The notes under the pieces: model-generated
The model's database searches: none
What the model saw: the letters and a program-made list of their open reading frames with translations, nothing else
What the model was told of the DNA's origin: nothing
Shown here: in pieces, positions 10,349 through 21,229 of the stretch
Numbering within the stretch: position 1 is the stretch's first letter
Layout: each line of letters starts with the position of its first letter
Assembly (NCBI GenBank): GCA_029168955.1
Contig: JAPDOI010000150.1
Coordinates: 186,001-250,000 of the forward strand
Length of the DNA: 64,000 nt
Source of the DNA: Aplectana chamaeleonis
Taxonomy: Eukaryota > Nematoda > Chromadorea > Rhabditida > Cosmocercidae
Direction of reading: 5' to 3'
Translations under genes and position numbers: made by a program

Positions 10349-12635
10349 GGCATTATGACTCCGGCCACAGCGACTCGATCAAAACAGCTCTCTGCTTGGG
10401 GAAGCATCATGAGATCGCTAGGTCCCACTTCACTCGTCTGAATGTGAGCAGGAGTTGTAACAAACTTCACTCTTCGGCTTGCATTCAATTGGAGATTCCC
10501 AAAATTTTACAAAGGATTCCAATTCAGCTATGCTAACGGAACGTACTTATTCTGTATTGAGCTGACTAAAAACAATAGTACTGGAGAACTTGAGGAAAGA
10601 ACCAGTCTTTTCTGGTTGAAGGAGCTCCGATGAAGGAAGCGCAGTGGTCGAAGTGACGTACCGCAGCCGCGGTACGGCCGGCGGTGCTTCTCCGAGTGGA
10701 GATTGGGCTTCGTGAAGCATCCACAAATCTTGTGAGGTCATCTTGCACCGTTTCTCCGCCACAGGAAGCGTAAGTCATCCTGGGATGCCCAGGACAGCTT
10801 CATTATCTACTTCTGCCGCCTTATCATGTCGTGGCCAAAAACGGAAAACTTCGCTCTTTTCCTTTCTCCTGCGCTATCGAACCAAATTCCGGTCCGCAAT
10901 AGCGGGCAACGGCTGTTGCATTACGCGACACATCATAATCGCGCTGAGAGAAGGGTGACACAACTGGTCCACGCTTGATTAACACGTTTCGCATGACGCA
11001 ATTGCCGTAGTCCGCAAATGCTGACCGGAGCTAGGCCCAGAAAACGACAGAACAGCGACGTGAGCAATCTGTAGCTTGTATTTTCCGATACATCTAGCAG
11101 TCACGATCAAATCTCGCTCAAAAATTTTTCCTCTATCTAGCTAACAGAATATTCTATGTTGGTCTTCCAAGTGATAGCTCCACCTTACATTGAAGTGTCA
11201 TTGCAAGCAGTTTTCCAATACTGGCCACTTAACTTGTGCTTTTTCGAAAGAGCGCATTGTCCAACTCTTCCAGGTGTGTACGTATAGTATCGCCAAGAGA
11301 GCTGACTATAAAAGAAACTACGGTTTTCGGGGTCGAGGAAAACAGTGGGGGCACTTTCGTAGCCCACAGGTCTCTGCAAGTCTTAGAGACCACAATTTCG
11401 GGGATGTTCGTATATTTATGGAACGGAGTGTACAATAACGCTCTCAAGCTGACACCCTCTGCTTCAAAATGACCCCATATGGGGACGTATTCATTATTGA
11501 AATGCCGAGTAAATCTTACCCTACTTTTACCTTACCTGGAGCCGATTACTTACTCACCGCAGAACGGCATCCATCATACACTTACTTACCCTTGTAAGAT
11601 CCCGCGCAAAATATGTAGAATGTGCACTCGCCGAAACATTGAATAGGCGTCCTCAATTTGAAATTCTTTCGCCGATTGACTTTTTTTTATTCAAGGAGGC
11701 TAGAGAGAAGAACATGGGTTTTTCGATTAATATAAACTTCAAAGTAGATCGCAGGGGGTTCCTAATATATAGAAAATAACATCATTTAACATTACTGACT
11801 ATTCCATTTCTTCTAGCGAGATTTTTCCAGAGGCACTCATCGGTTTTTTTATCGGTGTTTTTCTCTATTATGGAATTTTTCCTCTAACTATAAGAGTACT
11901 AGGTTGTAGCAAAAGCTACCCACTGCTCTTGTTTGTCATATTTTTTCGGTGCAGTTTTCCAATCAAATTTGATGTACCGTTCAAAAGCGCCATTCTGTTT
12001 ATATCTAAAATTTTTTCGAGCTCTCAGCTTCTCTTAGCAGGTCACGAGTTTCAGGTGGAAACTCGGAAAATTTTCTGGATGTGTTCACCGATCATCCAAC
12101 GATAGATATGTGTTTTCGCGTGATACAAAGCGATGAAAAAAGCCAAAAGATTTTCTTGTATTGGGTCGTGCTTATTTAATTGTTGAGAAAAAAAGTTAGA
12201 CCCCTTATTTATTTGCCAAAATGAATTAAAGCATTACAAATGCAGCGCTCACTCTGTTACTTACTGCTGGAAATTTTCTTTTGAAATACATTTTATTGCG
12301 AATTGCCAATTTTTTTGTCTGAACATTCAAAGAAAAAGCAGAAATCGGTGGCAAAAAGTTGACCATTTACGAATTGTGTATGGTGGATAAGAATATTACC
12401 CGTACAAATGTACTTTGAGGTCCAAACTCATTGCACAGAATAAAATTCAAAATGCGAAAATATCGAGCACTTAAGCCATAGGTTGAATTCGAGCGTGAGG
12501 TTCACAAGTTATCATATTCTAGAAAGAGCGTCATAAATATTAGATAAACTAAGGACTGCGCTCTAGAGAGCCTACTATTACTCAGAACTTTTGAAACAAG
12601 GTGTTAACGCGCAATCCGCTAGTAACGGATTGTCC
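10349..12635. other. No recognisable gene; AT-rich unique stretch
   Basis: A small hairpin (GTACCGCAGCCGCGGTAC, 10659-10676) and a solo Tc1-like end (11391-11431) are the only structures I can name. From about 11500 to 12600 the DNA is AT-rich, without long open frames or repeats, and resembles intergenic or long-intron sequence. Confidence 0.5.
11391..11431. mobile_element. Solo Tc1-like terminal motif
   Basis: ATTTCGGGGATGTTCGTATA followed by TTTATGGAACGGAGTGTAC resembles the outer end at 39884-39915 (GGTGTTCGTATACCTATGC, then AACGCAGTGTAC). No inverted partner was found within 2 kb. Confidence 0.45.
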
Positions 12636-12639
12636 CCGT

Positions 12640-13175
12640 ACCGAATGCGAAGCAAGCAGAAGCTAACACGCGAAGCAAGCAGAAGCTAACGCAAAGCAAG
12701 CAGAACCTTACGTTAGGTAGGGGAACGAGTGGAACCATGCACCAAAGCGAGCGGAAGCAAACGCGAAGCAAGTAGAAGCTAAGGCCCTAGTTATACACCA
12801 GCGTTTTGCCGCCGCTGACTTCCGCGGCATGTCTGCTATTGGTCGATTTCGAAATATGACCAATCGCAGACGTCCCGCAAAAACCAGCGGCACCGAATCG
12901 CCGATGTATAACTAGGGCCTAACGCTGAGCAAGAAGAATCTTACATTAGGCAGGGGAACGAGTGGAACCATGCACCGAAGCGAGCGGAAGCAAACGCGAA
13001 GCAAGTTGAAACTAACACTGAGCGAGCGGAAGTTAACGGGAAGCAAGCAGAAGCTAACGCTAAACAAGCGGAGGTTAATACCAAGCAAGCGGAACCATAC
13101 GATAGGCGAAAGGGGTTGAATGAGAACCACGCGCCAAAGCATGCGGAATCATGGGCGAAGAGAGCGGAATCTCAC
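12640..13175. repeat. Degenerate ~20-25-bp tandem repeat
   Basis: Imperfect units built on GCGAAGCAAGCAGAAGCTAAC recur throughout, with variants such as GAGCGGAAGCAAACGCG and GGGGAACGAGTGGAACCATG. The array is interrupted by a 137-bp MITE at 12783-12919. Serine/leucine-rich minus-strand frames here are repeat artefacts. Confidence 0.8.
12783..12919. mobile_element. PIF/Harbinger-like MITE with TAA duplication
   Basis: The element starts GGCCCTAGTTATACA and ends TGTATAACTAGGGCC. It is flanked by TAA at 12780-12782 and 12920-12922, a 3-bp duplication of the kind PIF/Harbinger elements make. The host repeat unit (AGAAGCTAACGC) is restored when the element and one TAA are removed. An inner stem pairs GTCTGCTATTGGTC with GACCAATCGCAGAC. 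No coding content. Confidence 0.75.
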
Positions 13176-13990
13176 CTTATGCAGATGTAGCGAGGGAAAC
13201 CTCATGGTACGTCCATCGAAAAGAGGATAGTTGAAATACCTTGTGCTAGCAGCGCATAAAAAATACGATGATTAGTATTTCGACTACCAATGCTTTTCGA
13301 ATTCGAATACCACGGAACCGCTACCTTATACTGTCTATGAGTCAAATTCTACCTTGATCATAACCGCAGATACATGAAGATAAATGAAGTTCGCCTTTTA
13401 CCCACTCTATGAATCATGTAACAACATCGATTTCCCATATGTTTATCTCAGAAAACTCGCAATAACAACTGTCTTACTGGGGGGGGGGGAATTAATTAAG
13501 GAGATATCTTGAAGACAGTGTTTACGATAAGAATCGTTTTTCTGCTTTTCCGCCTATCTTGAAGACGGTCCCATGCTGATTCCAATGATGTTTTTGGAAT
13601 CGCACAAGACCTTCTAGGAACGGAGTTATGGTCCCTCAAAAAATTAGTTAGGGAAAATGGAGGACTAGTTTTCCGAGGCTTGAAACTTCCGTCCTTCGCA
13701 GCCGATATATGCGAGCTGACCTGAGTAAAGAGAGAGGTTGAGAATGAAGGGAAGAACGGGGCTATTGATCGGAAACCATCGCTCATCTCTCAATCTCGAG
13801 CATTCATTTGTTAACGAAGGTGGGCGTGGAAAGTGCATATGGGTGTGACGGGCTAACGGGTGTCCAACTTTGGGGCCGTAGGGGACCGTTCCGAGCTCAT
13901 TTTTCTTAGTTTTTTCAACGTTAGGGTTGCGCTAGGCCCTGCAGCTGCCGATCTCCACCAAAAAATCAGACACGGTTTTTATCGTGGACC
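13176..13990. other. No gene; solo TTAA-family end near 13512
   Basis: CTTGAAGACAGTGTTTACGA at 13509-13528 is a diverged TTAA-family terminus; I found no unambiguous partner. A poly-G run lies at about 13481-13490. The 96-codon minus frame (13496-13786) starts inside this end and has no motif. Confidence 0.45.
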
Positions 13991-13995
13991 TTTAA

Positions 13996-14366
13996 GGTAG
14001 CTGTGTCGAACGCAGAACTCAGATATCAGACAGGACTCGAGGCTTTAACGAAATTTGAATTAGGGAGTTCCGCGTTGCTACAGCGTACGGAAAAACTATT
14101 CACGGACCCGAGTAATCAATTGCATTCTTTTAGCCGGTTAAAAACGTTCTTTGAAGACAAATTTTTAGGTGTGATACAATCGATTGTATCACACCTAAAA
14201 ATGGGTATTCAAAGACCGTTTTTAACCGGTTGAAAGATTGAAATTGATTACTTAGATCCGTGACCAGGTTTTCCGCACCTTGTAGCAACGCGAAACTCCG
14301 TTATTCGAATTTCGTTAAATACTCGTAAATATTTCACAGCTATCGATTTTTTCATGGACCCCTTCC
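13996..14366. repeat. Loop-less palindrome, ~135-180-bp arms
   Basis: The axis lies between 14181 and 14182 in AATCGATT. The innermost 28 bp (GGTGTGATACAAT and its mirror) are a perfect palindrome without a loop. Matching continues outwards through GGTTAAAAACG, AATCAATTGCA, GTTGCTACA and TTTAACGAAATT with scattered mismatches. Such DNA can extrude a cruciform, and its transcript would be a long hairpin. Confidence 0.85.
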
Positions 14367-15420
14367 TAAGTAGCGCTGTTCGGCTTTAAGCTGCATCCAT
14401 GAAATTTCGAGTGCGTTTTTATCTAAACCAAAAAATCTAAACCGCCAATGACTTGATGTGGTTTTCATGTCCGACACCGCACCTATTTGCCCTCAGGGCA
14501 CTAATGAATGTTTAGCCATTGAACAAACATTTGGTGTCATTGTCGCAGGAGAGTTGTTTTTCTCTGCTTCCGTGGAAAACATTCATTCATTGCATTATTA
14601 GGTCTTGATGTAGTCTTGATCTAAGAAATTCGTTCACTATAAAAATTTACGAAGTGAGGACCTCCCCCCCCCTGTCGTAGCCATCACTTTTTCCCAGGGG
14701 GCGGGCTAAGCAAATCGCTTTGATTCGGCTGAGGGTCGGACCAATATTGGGTTGTATCACACCTCGCGCCGTAGCCTGACTCGAGCCTGCATTGCACGTT
14801 TCCGAGCGAAAGTGTTACCATCACACCACCGACACCACGGTCCGCAGTCCTCAGCTATTCACACATAAACTGTGTAGGCACAGCAACAATCAGTCGATAA
14901 TGGGTATGATCTGGTAAGCACAATTCGGCATTAAATCCATTTAAAGGCACAGTCCAAGCTCGTCGGCAAGATTTGATGTTATGGTCCAGCCGGAGCGTGT
15001 AGCAACCCTGCAAAACGCTGAGTCTCAACTCCTCCGAATAGGCGAACAAAATCGAGCTACCATTCCTTCCGCCTCCCCCCCCGAGAATCAGAATTCGCTC
15101 CACCCACTTCAGGGGTTTCGGTCTCAATAGGGACAAGACGCGCCATGGATTTGATCAAAATATAGGTTCTTCCATTTGTTATCGGTCCATTTTTACAGTG
15201 TGGTCTGCTCCAGTGCGATGGCTGCGAGCGACGAGGAAAATCAGGACCTAGACAACTCGTCCACGAAATTCTCGCCGTTCAAATTTACAATCTTTGAGGG
15301 ACCATAACTCCGTTCGTAGTGGGTTCTGAGCGAATCTAGAAACAATAATGTGATCAGCGCGGAATTCTCTCTAAACTGAGCGGAAAAACTGAATAACAGT
15401 TCTGAGTTCGGATTGTGCCT
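14367..15420. other. No recognisable gene
   Basis: A 93-codon minus frame (14855-15136) has no recognised motif. The words TGTATCACACCTCGCGCC at 14752-14769 repeat part of the palindrome's centre. Confidence 0.4.
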
Positions 15421-15562
15421 TTAAAGGCAGTGTTCGCGATGACCTTCGTTCCCGAGTTCACTCAAAACAATACGTTGGCGTCCAAGTCTTATCGAAATTA
15501 CGGAGAAACGGTGAGAAATGCATCAAAACGTCGTATTTCAGTGACACTATTATTTAACATGG

Positions 15563-15646
15563 ACCAGCCGTCCAGCGGGCTCCGCCCGCCTGACGGCTGG
15601 GCGGGGACTTCGCCCCCAGACCCCCAAATTTCCGCCCCGGGCGGAA
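15563..15646. repeat. Cluster of GC-rich hairpins
   Basis: Three nested or adjacent palindromes: CCAGCCGTCCAGCGGGCTCC with GCCCGCCTGACGGCTGG, GCGGGGACTTCGCCCCC, and TTTCCGCCCCGGGCGGAAA. They lie inside the TTAA element, and their GC content differs sharply from the flanks. Confidence 0.75.
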
Positions 15647-15894
15647 ATTATCAAGTTGTCTCTGCATACATAGAATCGGCTCAGGAATAATTTTGCCCCA
15701 ATATTTTTTGTTGTAGACATAAAGGTTGCCTGCCGCACATGTTGACACATGGAAAGGCGGACAGCGGCAAATTATAGCGAGAAAAGCAATAAATCTGGTT
15801 CAGTTGTGCTAGCACACAAAATCTATCCGAAGTGCGACAAATCCTGTAAATTACCGTTCTCGAGCTCGTTTCGAAGACATTCTTTTTTCTGCGG

Positions 15895-16445
15895 CGTCCT
15901 GCTCATTGCTGCGTTGTACCGCACACTTTCTACGGCGTCCAGAGCACTCCTCCTGAGGTCGCGCACACTTTCTACAGGCGCACTCCTACATGGGTCCCGC
16001 ACACTTTCTATGGCGTTCGGCGCCCTCTTACATGGGTCCCGCACACTTTCTATGGTGTCCGTGGCACTCTAGCATGGGTTCCGCACACTTTCTATGGCGT
16101 TCGGCGCCCTCTTACATGGGTCCCGCACACTTTCTATGGTGTCCGTGGCACTCTAGCATGGGTCCCGCACACTTTCTATGGCGTTCGGCGCCCGCTTACA
16201 TGGGTCCCGCACACTTTCTATGGTGGCCGTGGCACTCTACCATGGGTCCTGCATACTTTCTATGGCGTCCGGCGCACTCCTGAATGGATTCCGTACACTT
16301 TCTATGGCGTCCGGCGCACTCTCAAATGCGTCCCGCACAATTTCTATGGCGTACGGTGCACTCTTGCATGGGTCCCGTACAACGTCTTCGGCGTTGGGCG
16401 CACTGCCGCTGGTGTCCCGCTCACTTTCTTCGACGTCCCGTTCGG
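15895..16445. repeat. 42-bp minisatellite, ~13 units
   Basis: Units of 42 bp contain CCCGCACACTTTCTATGG and alternate between GCGTTCGGCGCCCTC and TGTCCGTGGCACTC halves. Because 42 is divisible by 3, frames stay open on both strands (14-residue repeats such as GPAHFLWRSAPSYM), which explains several long frames without any gene. Confidence 0.9.
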
Positions 16446-16506
16446 TTCTTTTGGGTGTAAACCTTGTAAAACACAAAAGTCTGCAATTACAGAGTGCACA
16501 CCGTAA

Positions 16507-16993
16507 ACTGACGGACGGACGGACGGACGGACGGACGGACGACGGACGGACGGACGGACGGACGGACGGACGGACGGACGGACGGACGGACGGACGGACG
16601 GACGGACGGACGGACGGACGGATTTCAATGGACGGACGGAGGGACGGCGGCCGGACGGACGGACGGACGGACGGCCGGACGGACGGACGGACGGACGGAC
16701 GGACGGACGGACGGAAGGACGGACGGACGGAAGGACGGACGGACGGACGGACGGACGGAAGGACGATTTGACGAACGGACGGACGGACGGACGGACGGAT
16801 TTGACGGACGGACGGACGGACGGACGTACGGACGGACGGACGGACGAACGGACGGACGGACGGACGGACGGACGGACGGACGGACGGACGGAAGGACGGA
16901 CGGACGGAAGGACGGAAGGACGGACGGACGGACGGACGGACGGACGGACGGACGGACGGACGGACGGACGGACGGACGGGCGGGCGGGCGGGC
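16507..16993. repeat. (GGAC)n microsatellite, ~480 bp
   Basis: Nearly uninterrupted ACGG/GGAC tetranucleotide, with rare variants GGAT, GGAA and CGGCC, passing into GGGC at the right end. It produces long artificial frames of DGRT on the plus strand and RPSV on the minus strand. Confidence 0.95.
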
Positions 16994-17377
16994 AGGACGA
17001 ACACCACTCTCCTTTATTACTATGGAATGACCAGTTGTCCGATTGGATGAGCATGTTCACGGTGGTTGTCACCGGTGGAAAAAGGGGTTAATCAAAAATG
17101 GAAGAATATTTCAGGCAAAGCAGAATTATCTAGGGTCCGAAGGAGAGAACGGAGCAACAGAAAGAGAATAATTGCAAAAGACGGGACCACAAAAGATTTC
17201 ATTGTCATAACGAACAGTTCCAATGAGAAAAAAAAGGTGGGGTAAGAGTGAAGGATTTGGTGCGCTTCTGGGACGTTTTTTCTCGACTTCTTCCTCATTT
17301 CAGTTCTACCCGGTGACCAAACAATCGATTCAGCGATTAATATCAAAATCGAAGATTATCGTGAACACTGCCTTCAA

Positions 17378-18187
17378 GCTGAGGCCTTGGAAGATGTGAT
17401 TTTGATGTTTTTAGAATTTTTAAAGCTTGACATCTGAGTTTTGTGTTCAACTCGCCTATTTTGCTATATGTTATGCTATATCAGGCCAAAAAAGGACATT
17501 AAACATTCTGAAAACATCAACATCAGAGAGGGAGAAATGAAAAGGAAACCGCACGACTGCTAATGAACGAAGCAAAAAAAGACGAATCGATGAGCAGGCA
17601 TCGCTGTAGAGCCGTGTCGCACCTGCAAGATAGCGTGTCAACTTCGTGCAAAGCTGCTGGAACGGTTCGGCAACTCCCATAGGCTGCTTGAACGGTGCCT
17701 TACGTGCCTAAGGCTGATTGCACGGAACCGAAGCTGGTTCGCACCCTACCGATCCACGATAAGGAGGCTTGCACGGAACGAAGTGTCAGTGAGCTGGTTA
17801 CCACCGTACAATAAGCTGCTGGAACGCTTCGAAAGCCCCCAGTAAGGCTGCTTGCTCGGTGCTTCCTGGGTTGTCTACACTGAGAAAGCTCGTTTGCACC
17901 ATACCAAGACGCGAATAACGTGTTTGCACCGAACGAAGTGGCTTTTAGCGTGTTAACAACCTGTTTCAAAAGTTCTGAGTAACATATGACCTGAGAAATT
18001 CAATCGGGCCAAGGAAAATGTTTTCTCAAAACTGTTACTTACGCATCAGCACAATATAACCTAATAGTTATAACATTAAAAATGCATTTCATTTCGGTTC
18101 AAAATTTCGTAAAGAAATCAAGTGAACAGAAGGAGAGAAAGTCTACCCTTTTTCACGACTAACAACAAAGTTCTATGAAAACAAACA
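17378..18187. repeat. Unique flank with degenerate array at 17590-17960
   Basis: Between 17590 and 17960, loose units of the type AGGCTGCTTGCACGGAACG recur about every 35-45 bp. The remaining sequence shows no gene. Confidence 0.5.
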
Positions 18188-18189
18188 TA

Positions 18190-19774
18190 CAGTGCGTTCG
18201 GAAATGATAGGGACACCCCTGAAAACCACAGTCTTTATGCTTAAATTGCGTGCGGCGTTCGGTAATGCTCATAAATGAATTCAGCAAGGTAAATAACCTA
18301 TGTTTACTTGTTTCTATAACAATAGCATAATAATGTAATATTTTATTTTAAATTATCACATTATTCGTCGTTCGGAAATGATAGGGACACTATCAAAAAA
18401 CAAAAATTATCAAACAAGGATTAACACATGCATGAAATCTAAAATGATATCGCACCTCCAGAGTTGGAAATCAATTCAAAAATTCTATTCGGCATAGAAG
18501 TGATCAAATTGGATATCACATTTTTATCCAAATTTCTCCAGGCTTCGAGTACAGCGGCCTTTAGCTCGTACACGGCCCCATACTGCTTGTTATTCGCGTA
18601 AATCTGGCGCACAATTATGCCCCAGATATTCTCTATCGGGTTGCAGTCAGGGACATTCCATCACGCGAACTCGGTTTTGTTGAAGTTACGCCTTTGTGGA
18701 TCTGGAGACATGGACCGTAGCGCTATTTTGCTGGAAAAGGTAGCGTTGACGCCTGTTTCCAGTGAAGAACGGCAGAAGATGCGCACGCAATGTTTCTTGA
18801 TATTCCTCCGAATCCATCCGACACGAAGTAAAGGCGATTTCCAAAGCACCTTCGCTGCAGAATGCTCCCCAACACATCAGCGAACCGCCTCCGAAATTTC
18901 TTTGACTAAATACCATCGGATCCTTGCGAAGATCTCTCCAGTAGCATCGAGCACCGTCAGGTCCATCAAGGTTAAACTTCTTTCCGTCGGAGAAAATTAC
19001 CTGGAACATGTCGCCTTTATCTTTTTAAATTTCTTCGGGTTTTTAGAGAATCCCATACCTCTGATCAGTCTGTTGCCATGTTGTTCCTTGCAAACCGGAG
19101 TCGAGCTACTTTGTGGGCTTCTAAGAGTGATGGAGCCTTCTTCATCACTTGGCGGACGATGTTTTCGTCTGCGTTTACGACGCTCCAAACAGTAGTCTTC
19201 GACACATTGAGCGGCAACTGAGCCCTCACTTTGTTGAGAGACAGACTACTGTTTGAGCAGAGTCGGCTTATCCTCCGTGCATCCCTGCCGCTGACCTTTC
19301 TTGGGCGTCCAGGACTCTTCGCCAAGCCGTAGGAGTAGGATCTCGTAGGAACTGGCTGATGCAGTTGGGGAAACGTCCGAGCTGGGAGGCAATTAGACGT
19401 TGGCTCAGCCCGGCAGCGTTGAGGGCACGTATTTGGGCTTGTTCGGAAACAGTAAGCGATGTACCACGACCCATGATTGGAATAAAGATGTTGGGGGTCC
19501 TCGTGTTGCGTTCATATAGTGAACTTGTAACGGGAAATTTTGTTCGAAGTGAAAAATTCCATTTTTTGCAAGGTGTCCCTATCATTTCCGAACGGTGAAA
19601 TTTTCTAAATGTAAAGGAAAAATCTTATGAAATTAGGCACGGTTTCAAGGAAGTTGCGAACAGAGGTTTTTTATCACGCTGGATTCATTGATGAACAGTA
19701 TTCATCACCATTCCCAGAAATGTTTTGAAAATCTCATTTTTTTAGAAGTGTCCCTATCATTTCCGAACGCACTG
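18190..19774 (-). mobile_element. Tc1-like transposon with IR/DR ends
   Basis: TA dinucleotides at 18188-18189 and 19775-19776 flank a 1585-bp element starting CAGTGCGTTCGGAAATGATA and ending with its mirror. Each terminal region has two copies of the core GTTCGGAAATGATAGGGACA: outer at 18190 and 19748-19774, inner at about 18367-18390 and 19572-19594. This is the IR/DR arrangement of Tc3- and Sleeping-Beauty-type elements, in which transposase binds both repeats at each end. It encodes a broken transposase on the minus strand. Confidence 0.9.
18439..19474 (-). pseudogene. Tc1-like transposase (broken)
   Basis: The reconstructed span is about 345 codons, the usual Tc1 length, but it is split over several frames. 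From the N-terminus: MGRGTSLTVSEQAQIRAL and LSQRLIASQLGR (first HTH), then PGRPRKVSGRDARRI with LSLNKVRAQLPLNVSKTTV (second HTH), then FSDGKKFNLDGPDG (first catalytic Asp), LFQQNSATVHVSRSTK, and PDCNPIENIWG with the catalytic Glu at 18631-18633. The second acidic site, QQD in the family, reads QQN here, so the DDE triad is incomplete. A frameshift lies near 18688, with an in-frame TGA soon after. The first frame shift falls near 19270-19320. Not functional. Confidence 0.85.
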
Positions 19775-20004
19775 TATAAAAAAATAAATAACTTCCTGTT
19801 CATGGAAAGAAAATCATTGAATGAGTCATATAAAAAGTCGAAATAACCTATAAGCAAACAAGTAGCTCGAACTATCGATGAAGATATTGAGCTCCATTTC
19901 TCTTTACGCGATGAGTGCAGCTGCAGCCAGTTGAGAGTAAAATTTACCCGGCTCCATACGTCGGGGAAATTTTACCTGGATTTTCACTCGAGAATTCCGA
20001 TTAA

Positions 20005-20452
20005 AGGCAGTGTTCACGATGAATTGTGGATGTTCAGTTTCTTACAGATCATGATAGCTCAAGAGCTTACTGCGACAGCAGCGTCAGGAAGAACTGCAGA
20101 AAATGACGAAAAAGCTTTTTTTTCGCCTTAGCAGGACCTCTTGTGTGACGTCATATTTTTCAGAATGTAATGATTGACCGATGTGAAGAAATGAAGTCTT
20201 TCCATGTGGTAACGTCATTCACCTTATCCACTGCTACTTATCGAAGCCATTAACCGGCTGTTTACATGTTAAGCTCCTTCAGAAAGAATTAGTTTAGGAG
20301 GCTGGGTGGCCCATTGGGCTGACTGGCTTACGCGATTTTCACCCACTTCCCGATAGTTTTTCGTCATTCTCTCTCCACTGTTTTCATCGGTAGGTTCAAA
20401 AGCTCACGTTTCAGTCAAAACACCAGAGGTTTTTCTATCGTGAACACTGCCT
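20005..20452. mobile_element. TTAA-family non-autonomous element (448 bp)
   Basis: TTAA at 20001-20004, then AGGCAGTGTTCACGATGA; the right end ATCGTGAACACTGCCT stops at 20452 and is followed by CTAA. No coding content. The terminal similarity is limited to about 20 bp. Confidence 0.7.
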
Positions 20453-20535
20453 CTAAGTAAGCGTGTGAATACCGGGTACGTGCCAAATTCGAAGAACTTT
20501 ACACCCACCTTGCGGGTAAATCATTGATGAATAAA

Positions 20536-20818
20536 GTGCGCCCGAATGAGAATGGCGGCCTACGCGGCCGGCGTGCTTGGCAGGCAGCCGTCGCATGTAC
20601 CGCTCTCGGACGAGTGTTAGATTTAAACGACGGCCAACCCCTCTCCCACCGTCTGCAGAGCTGATTGATCGGCGCAGTGCTTGTTGCCAGCCGGTGCCGG
20701 CCCCGTTCGTAGTCGATAGCGGTGGGGACTTTTCGCATGCCCGTCCGAGAGCGGCGAAAGCGACAGCCGCATGCCAAACACGCCGGCCGCATGGCCCGCC
20801 ATTTTCATTCGGACGCAC
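20536..20818. mobile_element. GC-rich foldback MITE (~283 bp)
   Basis: Arms of about 80 bp: GTGCGCCCGAATGAGAATGG on the left and, inverted, GTGCGTCCGAATGAAAATGG on the right. Matching continues through GCGGCCGGCGTG and CCGCTCTCGGACG. Open frames on both strands derive from the GC-rich arms and show no motif. Confidence 0.75.
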
Positions 20819-21229
20819 CTCACGACCTCTGAGCAGCTCAGCTCTCAAGTGCGGCAACTAGAAACAATCATCGAAGGCGACTACGTGGCGAATCATTTTG
20901 TGGAAGTTGTGGACCCTCAGGCCTCTGCCCACCATTTATCTCAAAAAGTATTTTAGGCTATGGAATCAGTTCTTGTCACCCCTGCGGCTAGCACAGAAGT
21001 AAACAAAAGATTTATTACATAGCTATAAATATCTAAGTTCAAAATAGTGCAGCAGATTGTAGCGGTGGGTGAGTTAGGGCGGGTACAGGTTGACGTAGTC
21101 TCGTTGAGCGTTGGTGGCAGCTAAGGAGGGGGGGGGGAGACAACAGGGTGTAGGTGGTAGTGGCTCAAACAGATGCAGGAGACGGGATCGAGTCTGTAAC
21201 AGTGCGGCGACAGAGGTCTCTAAAGCGCT
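20819..21229. other. No recognisable gene
   Basis: Contains a short poly-G run near 21127. No domain recognised. Confidence 0.4.

Larger units (their letters stand above)
15425..17373. mobile_element. TTAA-family element carrying two tandem arrays
   Basis: TTAA at 15421-15424 precedes AGGCAGTGTTCGCGATGA. At the right, ATCGTGAACACTGCCT ends at 17373, followed by TCAA (a decayed TTAA). The 1.95-kb interior holds a GC-hairpin cluster, a 42-bp array and a GGAC microsatellite, and no transposase. Its length compared with relatives of 0.2-0.7 kb is explained by array expansion. Confidence 0.65.

Noticed and set aside
14765..14835. A tRNA-like stretch (GGTGTGATGGTAACAC and GCTCGAGTC words on the minus strand)
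   Set aside because: No acceptable acceptor stem, anticodon stem-loop or TTCRANNC box; at best a degraded fragment.
15563..15646. GC hairpins as evidence of bacterial contamination
   Set aside because: They lie within a TTAA-family element flanked by typical window sequence on both sides; no bacterial gene is near.
15749..16771. Long frames over the 42-bp minisatellite
   Set aside because: A period of 42 keeps any stop-free phase open; residues repeat every 14 with no variation pattern expected of selection.
16237..17072. Two long minus-strand frames (over 240 codons) of RPSVRPSV repeats and matching DGRT frames on the plus strand
   Set aside because: They are translations of a GGAC microsatellite, open in many phases because the repeat lacks stops. 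No domain and no codon signature.
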